A stretch of 64,000 bases of DNA from Symsagittifera roscoffensis (lineage: Eukaryota > Xenacoelomorpha > Acoela > Convolutidae). Position 1 is the stretch's first letter; every line of letters begins with the position of its first letter. The notes beneath the pieces were generated by a model that ran no database searches, was not told the DNA's origin, and saw only the letters and a list, made by a program, of their open reading frames with translations. The translations under genes and the position numbers were made by a program. Positions 22,590 to 35,527 of the stretch are shown here, piece after piece. Location: the NCBI RefSeq assembly GCF_963678635.1, contig NC_087070.1:50077467-50141466 (forward strand), read 5' to 3'.

Positions 22590-23053
22590 CTAAAACCCAA
22601 TTCTGGTCGCCAAAATATTCTTTACTAAGTCCTCTAAAATTTCCTTCCCTGTTTCAATCCGATGCAAGTCGAAAAATTTATTTGCTAGTCTATAACTTTA
22701 GCCAATTCGTTAAAATTCTCTGAAATCTGGCCCCAAAATATAAAAATTTTGAGAATAACAAAAATCAGAAAGATAATCATACCTAAAATTCCTTGGCGAC
22801 CTATGCCGTCTTTCGTAAAAACTTTCTGGTACCTGATTGTCACGCATTTTTCCACCCCCTACTAGCAATCTTGTGGGGTATTCTCTTTTGGGTTCCAAAA
22901 ACTGTCTATTTCCGATCCCCCACCCAATCCGACCACGTTACCTACCTTAATTCGATCTTAAATTTGGATCTCCTCGCGTTGCAACTCTTGTTCTGAGTCT
23001 ATAGATGGATAAATCTAGACTCTGTCTTCTAATGTAACTAAATCGACGATATC
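22590..23053 (-). mobile_element. Candidate 5' LTR and primer-binding site of gypsy element 1
   Basis: On the minus strand TGGCGACCAGAATTGGG (about 22597-22613) has the form of a retrotransposon primer-binding site. Its first nine bases would pair with a tRNA ending TGGTCGCCA, as some tRNA-Arg species do; that tRNA match is from memory. The sequence upstream (22614-23053) is where the 5' LTR should lie, and the next repeat unit begins at 23054. No second LTR copy is found near 4128, so the call rests on position and the primer site. Confidence 0.4.
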
Positions 23054-24559
23054 GATTGTATAGTTACTATAACGTGTCCTCCCTTTTTACAATTTTGTAC
23101 CGCCAACCTCTATCTTAACCAGCCCCCTTCTAACCTCCCCCTATCTAGCCCCCTACTTAAGCCAAAAATTACCCTTAGGGTGCTAAAACCTCTCGAGAGA
23201 AAGTCCGTAGAACCTGTTTCCGAGCTCTGCTCAAGTAAAAACGTTTCCTCAAAACGATGGGTATCCGCTTATCCAATTTTAAACTTACTTCCTATAATGT
23301 CAAGTGGATTTTAACGATACCCGGTTAACCAAACAGAACACTTCTTCCCTTTGCTCTATTCTGCTTTGATCACACTGCTGGCTGGTCACCTGCTGGTTGG
23401 TCACACTTTCCCCCTGGGCTGGTCACACTTTCCCCCTGGGCTGATCACCTCTTCTAGTCAAGTCTCCCAGTGGTCCGCTGATGTCACAAGCTATCTGAAA
23501 ATTGTCCATCTTATAACGCCCCACACTTGGGCACCGGTACAACGTTGCTGTTTTGATCGAGACAATCGGTCTTATTGGAAAACAGTATGAGTATACATTT
23601 TAATTAATATAAAGGTTTGATCCACCTAATTTGGAAGTCAAAGCCACTGTCCTTTTTGAGGTTTTATCGTTTTTGTTCCTATTTCTAATCTTTTTTTGGT
23701 TTTTTGGTTTCGCTTTTTGTCTTTTACTCGTTTTTTTGTCCCCCTAATGGCCCCCCTTACTCGGTTAGCTAGGCCTCGTTTTGGAAAGCAAACCGGAAAG
23801 TTTTATCAAATGTTCTCAAAAAGCTATCAAGGTATTACCACAAGGTGGACACATTCCCGTTGAACCGTACCATCGGTACTCTAAAATGTGCACGTTGCCC
23901 AGAGTTGTGTCAAGTGGGTTCGATCCCGTAGTCTTGATGTCGTAAAAACACCCAGGAGCGCCATAAAACACTATGTAACTGTCACCTACTCAAGTCACAT
24001 ATGAGGTTAAAAAAAATAGGCCCTATAACCATTGGCTCAGAGGTCAGGGACACTATCTCTTATGTTTTTCTACCTCAAGCGGTCGGAGCCAATTCGATTC
24101 ACTTGCGACATGAGACTAAAACCCGCGTTACAGCTTAAAGGCCACTACCAAAATACCCCTCCCCCACTCTAGAGAATAAGAACGCCCCCATGCTTTGGTA
24201 TCGAAATGCCCAAAACACACAAACGCCGTTAAAAACAGGGTCGGAACCTTGAATAGTTACTTTTTATTAGACAGTGGACCTTTTATCCATTTCAGATGGA
24301 TCAACCTAAAAACTCTCCCTAACTCAACATAACAACATAAAACACACTCAAAAAAATTAAATTAGTTACTCACATACCGACACGACCTCTAGAATCGAGT
24401 AACTAAACTATAAAGCAACTCTAGAATTGATTGAATAATTGAGTTTAACTCGAGAAGTTTGGTATTTTCAGTTGTCGCGAGAAACTTGAGAATGACATGC
24501 TCAATTCGAAAAATTGCATTTCAGCCCAAAATCAAGACTAAACGCTTTCTCAAGGTCAA

Positions 24560-25885
24560 ACTTTCAAATATGACCTACTGGCACATATCAGGATGATAAA
24601 ATGTTTCAGAGCGCACAAAAAAAAATAGATTGAAATTTTCTTTTGAAATTTTTGATGCTATCGAACACGTTGATGTCGATGAGAAAGTTGAAAGATCTAG
24701 CAACTCGCCCAAAGAACCATTTGCCAGTAGAAACCTTGTTTGTTTTACGGTACCCAGGTCGAGATCCCGCTCAAAAACCGCTCAAGATATGGGCGGTTTG
24801 AGCGGTTTTCCAGCAAGATTTGAGCAATTTGAGCGGTTTTTTTAGACAATTACGCTCAAAATCTTGCTTCAAAGTGAGCGGTTTGAGCGGTTTTTGAGCG
24901 GTTTTTCTAGTTAAACCGCTCACATCTTGCGCGGTTTTTGAGCGGTTTTTTTAGATAAACCGCTCAAAACCGTTCAAACCTTGCGCGGTTTTTGAGCGGT
25001 TTTCTTAGATAAAACGTTCAAAAACCACTCAAACCGCTCATTTTGAAGCAAGATTTTGAGCGTAATTGTCTAAAAAAACCGCTCAAACCGCTCAAATCTT
25101 GCTTCAAATTAGGTGAAAAATCTCGACTCGGGTAAACGAATTTAACATGGCTTTCCGAACGAAGACCAACAGGTGCTATGCAGAGTGATAGACAGTCGTA
25201 AGGCTTCAGGTCATACTTATCGTCGAGCAAAAGATACACGATAGGTAAAATGGCTTTTTTCAGGTTCTGGATGTTACTGTTACAAGGATGACCGATAATT
25301 CGCTACAACGCTTTTTTACACTTGTTCGAGCTTCTTGATAGAGGTTAAACCTGGACACCGTACCTGAGACGCATGTCATGACAGACAGAACACAAGCCCC
25401 ATAAAGGCGCAAGTTAGTCAGTTAGTGTTGGAGTAAAAAGAATGGAATGTTCTGTTTGAGATAAAAGAAAACTTTATAACATTTAGCAACTTTGAGGTCA
25501 ATATGCCTTTTTCAATTTAGGGACTTATCGATAGCAACACCCAGACCTTTATTTCATTAAACTTCTCCAATTGGCGAATTACTAAGAGAAACACGCGAAC
25601 TACTTTCTTTTGAAGAATTGAGCAACTTGCACTTAGAAACATTGAAACTCATTTGATTAAATTGGGACCACGCAACAAAATGTGGCGACTAATATCATCC
25701 TGTAAGTGTACTTCGAGTGGCGAAGAGGTAGTGAAGAGTTCGCTATCATCAGCGAAAAGAAAACAGGCACTGAGGGTAACCGTAGCCAATATATCGTTTA
25801 TGAAGAAAACAGATAACTATGGACCCAGAATTCTACTCTGGGGTGCGCAGCCTGTCACTGGAAGAACGTCAGATAAAAAGTAATG
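24560..25885 (-). pseudogene. Non-LTR retrotransposon (LINE) RT remnant, unit A
   Basis: Minus-strand frames carry the LINE RT hallmarks in order: VFFINDI, FLFADDSELF with the catalytic FADD box near 25740, LQDDISRH, then in shifted frames FNVSKCKLL, LGVAID, and a C-terminal tail ending near 24600. This is the palm-thumb and C-terminal part only; the endonuclease and 5' half are missing. There are several stops and shifts, and a foldback element (24751-25132) has inserted into it. The equivalent in unit B is at 33497-34370. The family (CR1-, RTE- or other) cannot be named from this fragment. Confidence 0.7.
24751..25132. mobile_element. Foldback (palindromic) element in unit A, absent from unit B
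   Basis: The outer ends are CCCAGGTCGAGATC and, inverted, CCCGAGTCGAGATT. The inside is a large inverted repeat built from GAGCGGTTTTTGAGCGG words, with arms 24765-24880 and about 25015-25110. Unit B reads straight through the site (TACGGTAAACGAATTT at 33687). GGTA occurs on both sides in unit A, a possible 4-bp target duplication. It is noncoding and of MITE type. Confidence 0.75.
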
Positions 25886-26020
25886 TACTCTGACACACTG
25901 TGACCGATTTTGTAATTATGTCTGCCATTCCCCCGGGTTGGCACAGTCGAACCCACCGACGCAAACAAAAATGGACGTTAAGGACGTTAGCATCAAATTC
26001 GTTATGAAAAAGAGGGTCGG

Positions 26021-26641
26021 AATACCCGGGTCGAGATTCCGCTCAAAAACCGCTCAAAATATGAGCGGTTTGAGCGGTTTTCCAGCAAGATTTGAGCGGT
26101 TTTTGAGCGGTTTTTGAGCGGTCTTCCCGGGTCGAGGTCCCAGACTCATGTCCAGACTTTCGCGACAAAATTTTGACATGCCAGACTTTCCAGACCAAAA
26201 TTAGGCATGCCCAGACTTTGGCGACCAAAGCATGGCATTTCCAGATTTTTGTGACCATGATGATCCGTCGCTACTATCGCGACCGAAGCGGAGGTGGCGC
26301 GACCAAAACATCACGACTCATATTTGGTATGTCCAGACTCTCGCGACCAAAAGTTGCTATTTCCAGACTTTCGCGATCAAAAAACTAAGGCGGGACTTTC
26401 GCGACCGAGGTGGATATGGCGCGACCCTGCAGCTCAGGAAATGGCGTGACCGGCGCGACCAAACCTAGCTATTTCCAGACTTTCCAGAACAAGATGGAGA
26501 CGGCGCGACTTTCCAGACCAACATGGAGACAGCGCGACTTTCGCGACTATGGTGGATACGGCGCGACTCCAAAGGCAACGGCGCGACCGGCTTGGCCAGC
26601 GCGAACAAAATGTGCACTTTCAAGACTTTCGCGACCGAGAA
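26021..26641. mobile_element. Second foldback plus CGCGACC repeat block, insertion in unit A
   Basis: The left part (26025-26137) begins and ends with CCCGGGTCGAG and has the same GAGCGGTTT words as the element at 24751. The right part (26140-26640) consists of many irregular copies of CCAGACTTTCGCGACCAAA at about 25-40-bp spacing. Unit B lacks the whole segment (GGTCGGATTATTCAAG at 34497). ATA flanks both ends in unit A, so a 2-3-bp duplication is possible. Confidence 0.65.
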
Positions 26642-27659
26642 TATTCTAGAATTTTGAGTTTTCAAATTTTCGATTAGAGCCAGAATAATTCTCAGAAATG
26701 TAAAAACGGCCATTTTGACCAAAGAAGGACAATAAAACAGAACCGAGAGAGACAACCGAATTAACATGATGAAAATCAGTTAAAGAAAAACACGAAGCCT
26801 CTTATCGTGATAACACGACACGATAAGACACTTAACTCAGAAAGATCAGAAGGAAGGAAGGTCCAGTGGGACATTCGGAGCGGATCCGTACCCTCCCGTG
26901 CCACCAAATCGGGAAGATAACAACGTTATTCCCGGGGGAACACAAACTGGAGGCCCGGTGCCCAGAGACTGTTTTATACTGTGAGAGACTATCAAACGCA
27001 CATTTTTAGCTACTGTAATTCCCTGAACGATTAATTAACTCCGATTTTGTATAGTATTTCAGAACATGAGTAGTTAGAAAGGGGAAAGAGTAAATCCATC
27101 TCCAATGGATTTAGTATATAAGTGTCACTAAAAACATAAAACATAATGGATTTTGAAACCTGTTTTTGATAGTAATTATGTAGTGTGGGGATTCGAGACC
27201 CCGCTATCTTGTTATTTTTGCATGTAAACGAAAGCTGATCAAAAACCGTTTGACTGATGGCCTTAAAATGGTAAATTTGTACATAGCCCTAAACAGACCA
27301 GTAAACTAACTGGCTAGTTCTAGACGGTTAAAAACGAGTAGAACTAAGGGAACTGACGCCTGCCAGTCGTCAATAGGTACTTTTTCTACGCTCCGTCACT
27401 GTTTAATGTCTGGGCGAATGTTATAATGATATGATGATCATGAGGAAACATTTGTCAAAACCGAACGAAGTTAACTTCTGGATGAGCAAGTGATGAGGAT
27501 GTAACATTCGCCCGGAAGTACATAACGACGTTAAATAAAGTTAGGTTTTAAAATGACTGGCTAGCGTCTAAACAGGGCTCTAGATGCTTTTTACCGTCTC
27601 TACCAAAGCCAGTTCTTTGTGTGGTTCTTTTAACATCGGGTCGACAAAATCGTTGGTGT

Positions 27660-30600
27660 TTCCGTTTCAATGTCTTGCAACACGTCGGTGGCCATTCATT
27701 CTGACGCTGTTGGAGGCAGTCCTAAAACACCTCTGCTCTTCTACCCTTTGTTTACAGCAAGGTAGAATTTACAACTGCAGAAGCTTTTGTGGAGGCACAA
27801 CGTCACATTTCTCTCCAGGTCTTCCTTCAACATCTCTTCTTTTTCTCTTCCGTCGCACTCACTTGTTCTGGACGTTTTTTTCACTGCGGTAGTCACTGCA
27901 TTCCGATGAGTTACGAAAACTCGCTTGAAAGCGTCTGCTCCAGTGTCCAGCTGATACGCACAGTACACTCTGCTGTGCTTGACATATGCTTCTTGGCATA
28001 CTCGTACATCCATGCAGTCATGTTGGCTATAAACCATTGCATGAGTCGTCTTCTGGCCCATATCTTCTTCACTTTCATCGGAATGATCATGTTTTTGCAG
28101 ACCGTCTCAAAAAGATCTCAATTTTTTAGACAATCAAGTTCCTCCAGTTGTTCTTTATTCCGTATCTCCTGTCGATTTTTCTTCTTTACATGAGCTTCCA
28201 GCCATCAAATTGCCACCATAACTCCCACTATCACTATCGTTATGGGCTGTGATGAATCTGGTAAACCGATGGAGAGCATCTCTCCAGAGTCCCAGATCAA
28301 CACCAGATTACTTTCACATGCCATTGTTTGTAGTAAGCAATGGCATGGGAACTCATCATGCGTCAACATGATGCTCCTCCAATAACGCTTTCCCGACGCT
28401 TCCAGTAGTGCTTCCACTGCCATTATTACTCGGTGGATTTCATCGTTTTCGTCTACTGCATTATAATCTGTCGCTATTGATCCTCTCTGTTTCTGTCTTT
28501 CAAAGTCACTAAAGTTCCCACTAGTATATCCCATGAAATTCTTTCCCAGTATCGGCTCCAACTCGTTTTTGGTTCTTCCCGGCATAGCAACTCGTAAGAT
28601 TTCTCCGACATTCTTGCTGATCTCACACATTTCGGCACTGAGAAGGCTTGATCCCCGATCGACCTCGTACTCTTCACATCCACTGCTACGAAGTGTACTG
28701 TGTATCGGCTTTTACACATCGGAGCCAAGGTCGATCCCACTAGATATCGCGCTCCCCACGGTCTGCGATAAGTTTCACTCTGCCGCATGTCATTTCCACT
28801 TCCATCGCTTCTCTCCATTTCTAAAAATACTTCTGTTCTGTTTGCAACACTCCCGGAAAAACTTCTACGCTGATGGCCGTGACCACCTCATGGCACAACC
28901 GAGACCTCCACACATATGACCTTCCAATCCACAGACTTTCGCTAGACAGCTACCAGGCGTAACCAGGTCCTCTGGTTTCCGGCCGGGCAACACCACAATG
29001 TTTACCCAGTCGCTCTCTGAGGCTGTTGTAATCAAGTTATATACAATGTTCAGGTCACGCAAGTTACAGTCTGAATTCAACTCCCGTTGAACATCCTGTG
29101 TCGCACGCAATATCGAATCAGCATTAGGTTTCGGACACCATGATGGTTTCAGCAACTCCACGATTAGGCCCACGATTAGGCCCACGATTAGGCTCGTTCT
29201 CATTAATTTATTCAAGAATTCCAATCCAAATTCTACTCGGTTATCAGATTTTGACACTGAAGGTGCAGTCACCTTTTCTTCCAACACAAGTCCCATTTAG
29301 CCTGTTGATTGGCAGCGATCCTTATCATTGCTATACTTCGCAGCCAGAATGTTAGCAACACCGCTTGTTCGTAGTCGAAGAAACAATCACGTATGTCTTC
29401 ATAGATGGAAGGGTTGTATGCCATACCTACGACTCCAGACACGTAATTATATGATTTCTTCCTAACCGGTCAACAATACTCACTGGACTTCGTTAGTGCT
29501 CCCAATGATTCTTTTGTGAGCCTCAGTTCTTTATTTGATAATCTTCGTATTTCATCGGCCTTCTTCATTGGTTCCAGTTCTACAGGCTCCTTCATATATA
29601 CTGGCATCGTTTTGCTCTGATGAATGTCTAACAGCCCTTGTAAGAGCAAAGTTTTCGCTCGATCACTCCCTTTTCTTAGCATCTTGGCTCAAATATTCAA
29701 CGCTGGCACTGATATTTGTTCTATCATGAAACAGAGATCGTCTCTACGTTTCAAACACGATACTGCCGCTCCTTCTTGGGTCATCAGGTCTCTTAAACTT
29801 GTCATTAAGAGCACCTTCTCTTCCATCGATCTTTTCCTTTCCTCTGATCATATTCCTCCATTGTCAATCCAGTCATCCACCAAGCGAACCTAAGTTGCAG
29901 GTCAGTTCTGACATAAGGTACCGCTATCAGAGCGTGTATTTTGGAGTGTTTCTCATCTCTTCTTCAAAGTGAAGTTAAACCCTCGCTCTCCACGGTAAAC
30001 TAACCAACTGGTCTATCGTTTCTGCCTGCATCTCAGAGGAGACCAACGTTACGTATGCCATCTGTTTCATCTTCGTGCCTTGTATCGTTTCCTCCAGATA
30101 ACCTTCCATGGCGCCTTTTTTTCTTCCACTAAGGGTTCCACTTCCATCATTACTCGGTGGGTTTCATCGTTTTCGTCTACTGCATTATAATCTGTCGCTA
30201 TTGATCCTCTCTGTTTCTGTCTTTCGAAGTCACTAAGGTTCCCACTAGTATATCCCATGAACTTCTTTCCCAGTATCGGCTCTAACTCGTTTTTGGTTCT
30301 TCCCGACATAGCAACTCGTAAGATTTCTCCGTCATTCTTGCTGATCTCACACATTTCGGCACTGAGAAGGCTTGATTCTCGATCGTCCTCGTACTCTTCA
30401 CATCCACTGCTTATATCTCAAACTTGTCATTAAAAGCACCTTCTCTTCCTTTGATTTTTTCCTTTCCTCTGATCATGTTCCTCCAAAGTCAATCCAGTCA
30501 TGCACCAAGCGAACCTAAGTTGCAGGTCAGTTCTGACGCAAGGTACCGCTATCAGAGCGTGTATTTTGGAGTGTTTCTCATCTCTTCTTCAAAGTGACGT

Positions 30601-31985
30601 AAAACCACCGCTCTCCACGGTAAACTAACCAACTGGTCTATCGTTTCTGCCTGCATCTCAGAGGAGACCAACGTTACGTATGCCATCTGTTTCATCTTCG
30701 TGCCTTGTATCGTCTCCTCCCGATAACCTTCCATGGTGCCTTTTTTTTCTAGAGCGATTAGGTGGCCTCTAGCCGAGTTTCTGTACTCCATCAATTCCAT
30801 GTATCCACCAGCGGGCTCATCGATACAGTCGGTTTCCTATTCTGTCAGTCGGTTAGGCTCCACCTGGATCAGCTGTCCTATAACGCTTCCCTTTCCATGG
30901 TTCATGCACGATAGTCTAAAACCTCGTAGGGTACTTCTTCCACACAGGCTATGTATTTCCATCTCTAATGTCGCTCCAGTTAGAGCGCAGTCACTCCTCT
31001 AGGTTTTGTAAGTGGCTGATCTCAATCCGTCCATGAGGATGAGTGGCACCATCGTTAAATCTGTCAATTTTCTATCTGTGCCCGGAAATTGGTCGTCGCC
31101 TTGCCCCATATTCATGACTTCTTCGACACACTTTCGCTTGGCTGAGTTGACAGCTTTTACTGAGATCTCAGAGTCCACTTTCGCCTTCCCAGTTTTTCTG
31201 CATGCGTTCTTCCGATCGACGGTCTTCTCCCTCCTTATTGTCTCACTTCTGAGTTTTCCTTGAACTCGAAGGTCCTTGCTCCTCACTCCTCATCTCGTCC
31301 GGAAATTTTGGCACAACTAGCCTGCCAGCTGATTTAACTTCTTGTTCTTCGTGCTTTATCTTGATATCTTCACAGCCGAAGGGTGCTAGTGCAGTCCTAG
31401 TCACCAGTTTCCAGCTTATTGCCAATTCCGGTTTCACGCTCATTACGATTAGCGCGGCTTCTTGCAAGTCCGCCTTGCCTCTCATGACCGTTGGCGCCAG
31501 ATCCAATTCCGCCCACTCTTCCTCAAATCTTCCAGATTTCGGAGTGGCTGCCTTACTCATTCGTCTCCTCGTCGATTCATCCGTGTATGCAAACTGCGTG
31601 TATTGCACTACAGCAGCGTTTCTGCCCACGAAGCACGGGTCTATCGTTCCAGAGAACTTCGCCATTCTCATTTCATTAGTCTCAAAGGTTCATAATTTGG
31701 GAGTTTGTATTACGGAGTCTGCTCCGAGCAGCCTCCTTCTGATCAACGGGAATTCAGGTATTTCTTCTGGCACCATTCTGTAATCGCCCCAGTCGTTTCT
31801 TCTTTCACTTTTTGGTAAGAGGCCACTAAACGAGCATTTCTTGTTATTTCGCCGTTCGTCTTGTCGTAGGGCCTTTAATTCCAGAGTTTCGGAAACTCTT
31901 CAATGTGCAATGTTCCCTCTCTCTACTTTACCCATTCGGTCACGGAAATGATCATCAAAATTTATTGCCAATATCTCTGGCTCTG
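27660..31985 (-). pseudogene. Env-like / structural gene block of unit A, heavily broken
   Basis: Read on the minus strand, the block starts near 31950 with frames shared by units B and C (31671-31243 with MRMAKFSGTIDPCFVGRNAAV). It continues through 31286-30999 and 30800-30552 to cysteine-bearing frames (29296-28865, ending CGLEGHMCGGLGC). Near the C-terminus comes a hydrophobic segment ITIVIVGVMVAIWW (about 28210) with a basic tail. That layout suits a type I viral envelope protein, but I do not recognise the family. Part of the block is shuffled: 28412-28683 recurs at 30134-30410, and 29797-30118 at 30424-30747. It has many stops and shifts. Confidence 0.4.
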
Positions 31986-33496
31986 CTATCTTCGCGATTG
32001 TATAGTTACTATAATGTGTCCCCCCTTTTTACAATTTTGTACCGCCAACCTATATCTTAACCAGCCCCCTTCTAACCTCCCCCTATCTAGCCCCCTACTT
32101 AAGCCAAAAATTACCCTTAGGGTGCTAAAACTTCTCGAGAGAAATTCCAAAGAACCTGTTCCCGAGCTCTGCTCAAGTAAAAACGTTTCCTCAAAACGAT
32201 GGGTATCCGCTTATCCAATTTTACACTTTTTTCCTATAATGTCAAGTAGATTTTAACGATACCCGGTTAACCAAACAGAACACCTCTGAGTACCTTCTTC
32301 CCTTTGCTTTGTTCTGCTTTGATCACACTGCTGGCTGGTCACCTGCTGGTTGGTCACACTTCCCCCTGGGCTGGTCACCTCTTCTAGTCAAGTCTCCCAG
32401 TGGTCCGCTGATGTCACAAGCTATCTGGAAAATGTCCCATCTTACAACGCCCCACACTTGGGCATCTGTACAACGTTGCTGGTTTTATCAAGACGATCGG
32501 TCTCATTGGAAAAATTGGAAAAAAGTATGATTATATTATTTTAATTTATATAAAGGTTTGATCCACCTAATTTGGAAGTGAAATCCACTGTCTTTTTTGA
32601 GGTTTTATTGTTTTTGTTCCTATTTCTAATCTTTTTTTGGTTTTTTGTTTCGCTTTTCATCTTTTACTCGTTTTTTGTCCCCCTAGTGGCCCCCCTTACT
32701 CGGTTAGCTAGGCCTCGTTTCGGAAAGCAAACCGGGAAATTTTTTCAAGTTTTCTCAAAAAACTATCACGGTATTACCAGAAGGTCGACACGTTCCCGTT
32801 GAACCGTACCACCGGTACTCTAAAATGTGCAGGTTGTCCAGAGCTGTGTCAAGTGGGTTCAATCCCGTAGTCTTGATGTCGTAAAAACAACCAGGAGCGC
32901 CATAAAACACTATGTTACTATCGCCTACTTAAGTCACATATGAGATTAAATAAAAATAGGCCCTATAATCATTAGCTCAAGAGTCAGGGACACTATCTCT
33001 TTTGTTTTTCTACCTCAAGCGGTCGGAGCCAATTCGATTTACTTGCGACATGAGACTAAAACCCGCGTTACAGCTTAAAGGCCACTACCAAAATACCCCT
33101 CCCCCACTCTAGAGAATAAGAAAGCCCCCATGCTTAGGTATCAAAATGCCCAAAACACATGAACGCCGTTAAAAACAGGGTCGGAACCTTGTATAGTTAC
33201 ATTTTTTTTAGACAGTGGACCTTTGATCCATTTCAGATGTATCAACCTAAAAACTCTCCCTAACTCAACATAACAACATAAAACACACTCAAGAAAGTTA
33301 ATTTAGTTACTCATATACCGACACGACCTCTAGAATTGAGTAACTAAACTATAAAACAACTCTAGAACTGATTGGGTAATTGAGTTTAACTCGAGAAGTT
33401 TGGTATTTTCAGTTGTCGCGAGAAACTTGGGCATGACATGCTCAATTCGAAAAATTGCCTTTCACCCCAAAATCAAGACTAAACGTTTTCTCAAGG

Positions 33497-34370
33497 TCAA
33501 ACTTTCAAATATGACCTACTGGCACATATCAGGATGATAAAATGTTTCAGAGCGCACAAAAAAAATAAATTGAAATTTTCTTTTGAAATTTTCATTGCTA
33601 TCGAACACGTTGATGTCGATGAGAAAGTTGAAAGATCTAGCAACTCGCCCAAAGAACCATTTGCCTGTAGAATCCTTGTTTGTTCTACGGTAAACGAATT
33701 TAACATGGCTTTAATAGATAGTCGTAAGGCTTCAGGTCATACTTATCGTCGAGCAAAAGATACACGATAGGTAAAATGGCTTTTTCAGGTTCTAGATGTT
33801 ACTGTTACAAGGATGACCGATAATTCGTTACAACGCGTTTTTACGCATGTTCGAGCTTCTTGATAGAGGTTAAACATGGAGACCGTACCTGAGACGCATG
33901 TCATGACAGACAGAACACAAGCTCCATAAAGGCGCAAGTTAGTCAGTCAGTGTTGGAGTAAAGAATGGAATGTTCTGTTTGAGATAAAAGAAAACTTTAT
34001 AACATTTAGCAACTTTGAGGTCAATATGCCTTTTTCAATTTAGGGACTTATCGATCGCAACACCCAGACCTTTAATTCATTAAACTTCTCCAATTGGCGA
34101 ATTACTAAGAGAAACACGCGAACTACTTTCTTTTGAAGAATTGAGCAACTTGCACTTAGAAACATTGAAACTCATTTGATTAAATTGGGACCACGCAACA
34201 AAATGTGGCGACTAATATCATCCTGTAAGTGTACTTCGCGTGGCGAAGAGGAAGTAAAGAGTTCGCTATCATCAGCGAAAAGAAAACAGTCACCAGAATT
34301 ATGGACCCAGAATTCTACTCTGGTGTGCGCAGCTTGTCACTGGAAGAACGTCAGATAAAAAGTAATGTAC
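33497..34370 (-). pseudogene. LINE RT remnant, unit B
   Basis: This is the unit B counterpart of 24560-25885, without the foldback insertion. A deletion near 34290 removes most of the segment before the FADD box. The C-terminal frame ends at 33497 and is open for 69 codons (LNSFTVEQTRILQANGSLGE). It confirms that the LINE fragment predates the unit duplication. Confidence 0.65.
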
Positions 34371-35527
34371 TCTGACACACTGTGACCGATTTTGTAATTA
34401 TGTCTGCCATTCCCCCGGGTTCGCACAGTCGAACCCACCGACGCAAGCAAAAATGGACGTTAAGGACGTTAGCATCAAATTCGTTATGAAAAAGAGGGTC
34501 GGATTATTCAAGAATTTTGAATTTTCAAATTTTCGATTAGAGCCAAAATATTTCTCAGAAATGTAAAAATGGCCATTTTGACCAAAAAAGGACAATAAAA
34601 CAGAACCGAGAGAGACAACCGAATTAACATGATGAAAATCAGTTAAAAAAAACACGATAAGTACGAAGCCTCTTATCGTGATAACACGACACGATAAGAC
34701 ACTTAACTCAGAAAGATCAGAAGGAAGGAAGGTCAGGTGGGACATTCGGAGCGGATCCGTACCCTCCCGTGCCACCAAATTGGGAAGATAACAACGTTAT
34801 CCCCGGGGAAACACGGAACTGGAGGCCCGGTGCCCAGAGACTGTTGTATACTGTGAGAGACTATCAAACGCACATTTTTAGCTACTGTAATTCCCTGAAC
34901 GATTAATTAACTCCGATTTTGCATAGTATTTCAGAGCATGAGTAGTTAGAGAGAGGAAAGAGTAAATCTATCTCCAATGGATTTAGTATATAAGTGTCAC
35001 TAAAAACATAATACATAATGGATTTCGAAACGTGTTTTTAATAGTAATCACGTAGTGTGGGGATTCGAGACCCCGCTAGCTTGCTATTTTAGCATGTAAA
35101 CGAAAGCTGATCAAAAGCCGTTTGACTGATGGCCTTAAAATGGTAAATTTTTACATAGCCCTAAACAGACCAGTAAACTAACTGGCTAGTTCTAGACGGT
35201 TAAAAACGAGTAGAACTAAGGGAACTGACGCCTGCCAGTCGTCAATAGGTACTTTTTCGTCACTGTTTAATGAATGTCTGGGCGAATGTTATTTTGATAT
35301 GATGATCATAAGGAAACATTTGTCAAAACCGAACGAAGTTAACTTCTGGATGAGCAAGTGATAGGGATGTTACATTCGCCCGGAAGTACATATCGACGGA
35401 AAATAAAGTTAGCTTTTAAAACGACTGGCTAGCGTCTAAACAGTGCTCTAGATGCTTTTTACCGTCTCTAGAAAAAGGCAGTTCTTTGTGTGGTTCTTTT
35501 AACATCAGGTCGACATCAGGTTGGTGT

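Larger units (their letters stand above)
23054..31990 (-). mobile_element. Tandem unit A, composite retroelement block of about 8.9 kb
   Basis: It starts with CGATTGTATAGTTACTATAA and ends after a minus-strand env-like block at CTATCTTCGCG. Unit B begins with the same sequence at 31995. On the minus strand the order is env-like frames (31950-27741), then 4.6 kb of mostly noncoding DNA with a LINE remnant. The left edge begins TG as an LTR would, but since the whole unit is duplicated, LTR limits cannot be placed. Compared with B, unit A has two extra insertions (24751-25132, 26021-26641) and internal duplications in the env-like block, and lacks B's 1.7-kb segment. Confidence 0.7.

Noticed and set aside
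24020..24115. Possible tRNA-derived SINE (GGCTCAGAGGTCAGGG with CCAATTCGATTC), also in unit B
   Set aside because: Box B is weak and no tail, second copy outside the duplicated unit or target duplication is seen.
27180..27215. tRNA-like T-arm GGGGATTCGAGACCCCG (also 35050) and another at 23912
   Set aside because: No A box at the right distance and no acceptor or anticodon stem; at best SINE or chance B boxes.
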